Position numbers and translations under genes: made by a program. The notes under the pieces were generated by a model, which did no database searches, was not told where the DNA came from, and saw nothing but the letters and a program-made list of their open reading frames with translations. A DNA stretch of 64,000 nt from Rhinopomastus cyanomelas (Eukaryota; Chordata; Aves; Bucerotiformes; Rhinopomastidae), in assembly GCA_013400115.1 (NCBI GenBank), contig VXBP01000353.1, positions 62,001 to 126,000 of the forward strand, in the 5' to 3' direction. Below are positions 61,173 to 64,000 of this stretch, piece by piece (the first letter of the stretch is position 1; the number at the start of each line of letters is the position of its first letter).

Positions 61173-62697
61173 GGCATCTAGTCCCTGTATAATTTCTTCT
61201 ATTTATTTCACAGTAGTGCTTAACAGACTGATCATGACTCCAGGCATCAGCTGTCAAAAATTGGTTATCAAAAATACAGCAAAGAAATGGGCACAACCAA
61301 CACCACCACAGCAAGAACCATATAAAATCATACAATTTATTTATTTGAGAGCCTTTCTGAGCCCAAGATAGGAGAAATGTTGTGCAATTTAATCACCTAC
61401 TTCATCTTAGGAAATTTGCCAGTTGCTGGGAACACTCACGTCAGCAAGGACAAGAGCACATCCTCTTCTCTCACCTATCCTTCCACCCTTTAAATTGTCA
61501 CCTCCTGGAGGCATCCTAAATGTTGGATACACAAAAGAACCTTCCATAATTTGCCCTACAGCTCCCTGAAACACAATATATTCTTCCATTCACGCTGTTC
61601 AGCCCTTAATAACACAATGCACTTTTACTGCTTGCTCCACATGCCCAGATATTGTTGTGAGACCCGTTGGCTCAGAAGATTGCTTTGTCACTATTGTCCT
61701 GAGCTGGGGCTATGTTAACATCTAAGATGTTTGATTGTACAACAGTCATGCAGAACTGCAATTTGATAGCCCATCTGGGGAGATGCCTAATTGCACTTAC
61801 TCCGAACGCGTTAGAGCGTCGGTACATTGCCGTTATTATCCTGCTATACGGCCTATTATTAGGAAGCTGAGTGCACAATCAAGAGCACAGCATGCAAAAC
61901 ATATATTTATTCTAACTGTGAGTCACAATGTGGGGAAAAAGCAAACAGCACCGACAACATAAAGCAATTCGCAAGCTGCACGTAAACATTAGAGTTTATC
62001 TTTCCAAAAGGAAGTTATTTCTAATTTGTTTTAATAGGAAGACAGGCTACTCTACTACATTCTAATAACGATTGTATATATGGGATTAGCTTAGACAAAG
62101 ATCATTTGTACAGCTTTCCTTCTAACTTACTTTTTTAAATGAAAATTTTAATGGCTTTGCCGCGGCAGGGCAATGCACTCAACCCAAAATAGCTTCAGTT
62201 ATAATGCACAGAGCCTAAAGTTTCCTCTGAAAACCAACAGGAGGTAACGTAGTTTGCCTTCCTGAGGCAATTCTCTCTACACAGCATTTCAGACCAAGTC
62301 CAACATCCAGTGCTTTCATCAGCAAGAAGCCTGGATCCCAGTTGCAGACAGCAACAGTAGAGTTTCTGCTAGAAAAGCAGCCCAGCCCTTGTGACTGAGG
62401 AGTTGAAACACGTGCTCAAGTAACCTGGCCAGTAGGAAAACAAGAAACCACTGAGCAGGCCTTGGTTTGCCATCAAAAAACTCCTGAAGGTCCACATCTG
62501 TATCATGGAAACAACATTTACAGGTTCATGAGAACGTAAGACATTAATTTAAAACACCAGCAACGTTAGAATTTCAAGATACTTAACACCCAAGAGAAAA
62601 ATGTGAATCATACAGATGAGATGTGTCTTGGAGTGGAAATTGGAAGGTCAGTGAGGTACCTGAAAGGAGCTTGTACTGACATTGGTCTTTTTTCCCC
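61173..62697. other. Intergenic unique sequence with conserved-element texture
   Basis: Repeat-free. The 61650-62180 part has several CpG dinucleotides (for example ccgaacgcgttagagcgtcg) in otherwise AT-rich DNA; see findings. Confidence 0.5.
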
Positions 62698-62960
62698 AAG
62701 TAACAACAGATATGACAAGAGGAAATGGCCTCATGTTGCATGATGGAAGGTTTAGATTGAGCATTAGGAAAAGTTTTGTTGCCAAAAGGGTTGTCAAGCA
62801 CTGGAACAGGCTACGTGAGGAAGTGATGGAGTTGGTGTCTCTGGAAATATTTAAAAGATGCGTAGATGTGACACTTAGGAACATGATTTAATGATGGACT
62901 TCGTAGTGTCAGGTTAACTCAATGATCTTAAAGGTCTTTTCTGACCTAAATGGCTCTATT
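62698..62960 (+). mobile_element. Old CR1 3' end, 57784-type subfamily
   Basis: It reads TTDMTRGNGLMLHDGRFRLS in translation and ends in aaaggtcttttctgacctaa. Confidence 0.78.
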
Positions 62961-63253
62961 TCAGCCTGAACTGCTAAGCAGGTGGCCCCACAATAAGACA
63001 GCACTGATGTAAGTCTTAATTAGCTCCTTGCAACTTATACCCACTAAAGCAACACATCTACACCAAAGCTAATCTTGAATCTCATGGTTAAATATAAGTA
63101 AGAAGGTTTTACATTTTGAACATTTAGATTTTAAACTTAATGTACTATTGAATAGTAGGTAAACCATTCCAGGGGAGATCCTGGACTACATAGGCTAAGA
63201 AACCAACATCTTCACAATTTCAAGTCTTCTGCTCTTTATTTCATAGCATTTCA

Positions 63254-63697
63254 CAGAATCATAGTGGCTGGAAAGGATCTCCAGGATCATCAAGTCCAGC
63301 CCTCATCCCAACATCTCCCTAACCCCTAGACCGTGGCCTTAAGTGCCACATCTATTCATTTTTTAAACGCCTCCAGGTTTTGTGACTCCACCACCAACCT
63401 GGACAGCCTGTTGCAGTGCCAAACCACTCGCAGTAAAGAGCTTCCAGTCTAAACCTTCTCTGGTGTAACTTGAGGCCATTTCCTCTCATCCTTGGTAATT
63501 TTAGAGAAGAGACCAGCACCAGCCTCACTAAACCCAGGTAGCTGTAGAGAGCAATAAGGTCTCCTCTCAACCTCCTTTTCTCTAGTAGACTAAATAACCC
63601 CAGCCCCCTCAGCCAATCTTCATAGGACCTGTTTTCTAGACCTCTCACCAGCCTCACTGCCCTTCTCTGGACCCGTTCCAGCACCTCAACAGCAACT
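63254..63697 (-). mobile_element. Old CR1, about 440 bp
   Basis: An antisense older subfamily with tail tttcacagaatcatagtgg. The minus frame from 63684 reads MLERVQRRAVRLVRGLENRS, then LFSLLEKRRLRGDLIALYSY, the CR1 ORF2 C-terminal region with a frameshift in its second half. Confidence 0.85.
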
Positions 63698-63831
63698 CAA
63701 TATTGACTTTTAAAACTTGAAGCCTAAAGTCTTGAGTAGTTTTCCCACACAGTGGCTAAGGTACCCCCTACATCACCCCAGCTCCAAGGTCCTGGCACTG
63801 TAACTGGCAGCCCGTTTTCTACACAAAGACA

Positions 63832-63932
63832 TAGATGTGTTCCTGTGTGACTTGGTCTGGGTGATCCTGCTGTGGCAGGGGGATTGGACTGGATGATCTT
63901 TTGAGGTCCCTTCCAATCCCTAATGATTCTTT
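63832..63932 (+). mobile_element. CR1 3' end
   Basis: From acatagatgtgttcctgtgt to ccaatccctaatgattct. Confidence 0.88.
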
Positions 63933-64000
63933 TCATCATCAGATCTGTCACGAGCACTCTGTGCAAAACAATTTTTGAACCACGTCACAGAACACCAAGT

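Noticed and set aside
1..64000. CRISPR arrays, operons and bacterial-type regulatory sites
   Set aside because: No regularly spaced direct repeats are present, and the gene structure is that of a vertebrate.

Overview
The window is vertebrate nuclear DNA, almost certainly from a bird. Spliced exons with GT-AG borders lie in a sea of CR1 (chicken repeat 1) LINE fragments. Pieces of a large avian endogenous-retrovirus LTR family are also present, and I see no mammalian-type L1 or Alu elements. About 50 CR1 fragments cover very roughly 10 kb (about 16%), which is high for a bird. This would suit a lineage with expanded CR1, such as woodpeckers and relatives, but I cannot fix the species from sequence alone.

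The only gene I can support is the 3' part of CNTN5 (contactin-5, a GPI-anchored neuronal adhesion protein) on the plus strand. Nine exons between 4584 and 25518 encode the last 430 complete codons: four fibronectin type III (FN3) domains and the C-terminal GPI-attachment signal. Each FN3 domain is split over two exons. All splice sites are canonical, the phases agree throughout, and no frameshift or premature stop is seen. The Ig-domain exons and the promoter lie upstream of the window. The 3' UTR starts at 25519; it may end near 25950 or run to a distal AATAAA at 28399.

Layout: 1-4583, upstream intron with a rearranged CR1 composite at the left edge; 4584-25518, CNTN5 3' exons with introns of 0.4-6 kb carrying CR1 fragments, an AT-rich tract and a long GGAA/GGGA purine tract; 25519-about 28420, proven or possible 3' UTR, including a tRNA-like sequence joined to a CR1-type tail; about 28420-64000, a region with no recognisable gene, holding many CR1 copies, two opposed LTR remnants, a TC/AC microsatellite, one ambiguous base (N, 45523) at a CR1 discontinuity, and a few unique stretches that look like conserved non-coding elements.

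I found no new multigene system. The items most worth checking are the tRNA/CR1 chimera at 27641-27812, the two CR1 copies 23 kb apart that share a 100-bp non-CR1 head (21481-21580 and 44272-44371), a CR1 with a 5' inversion at 21034-21228, and the CR1 discontinuity at the N.
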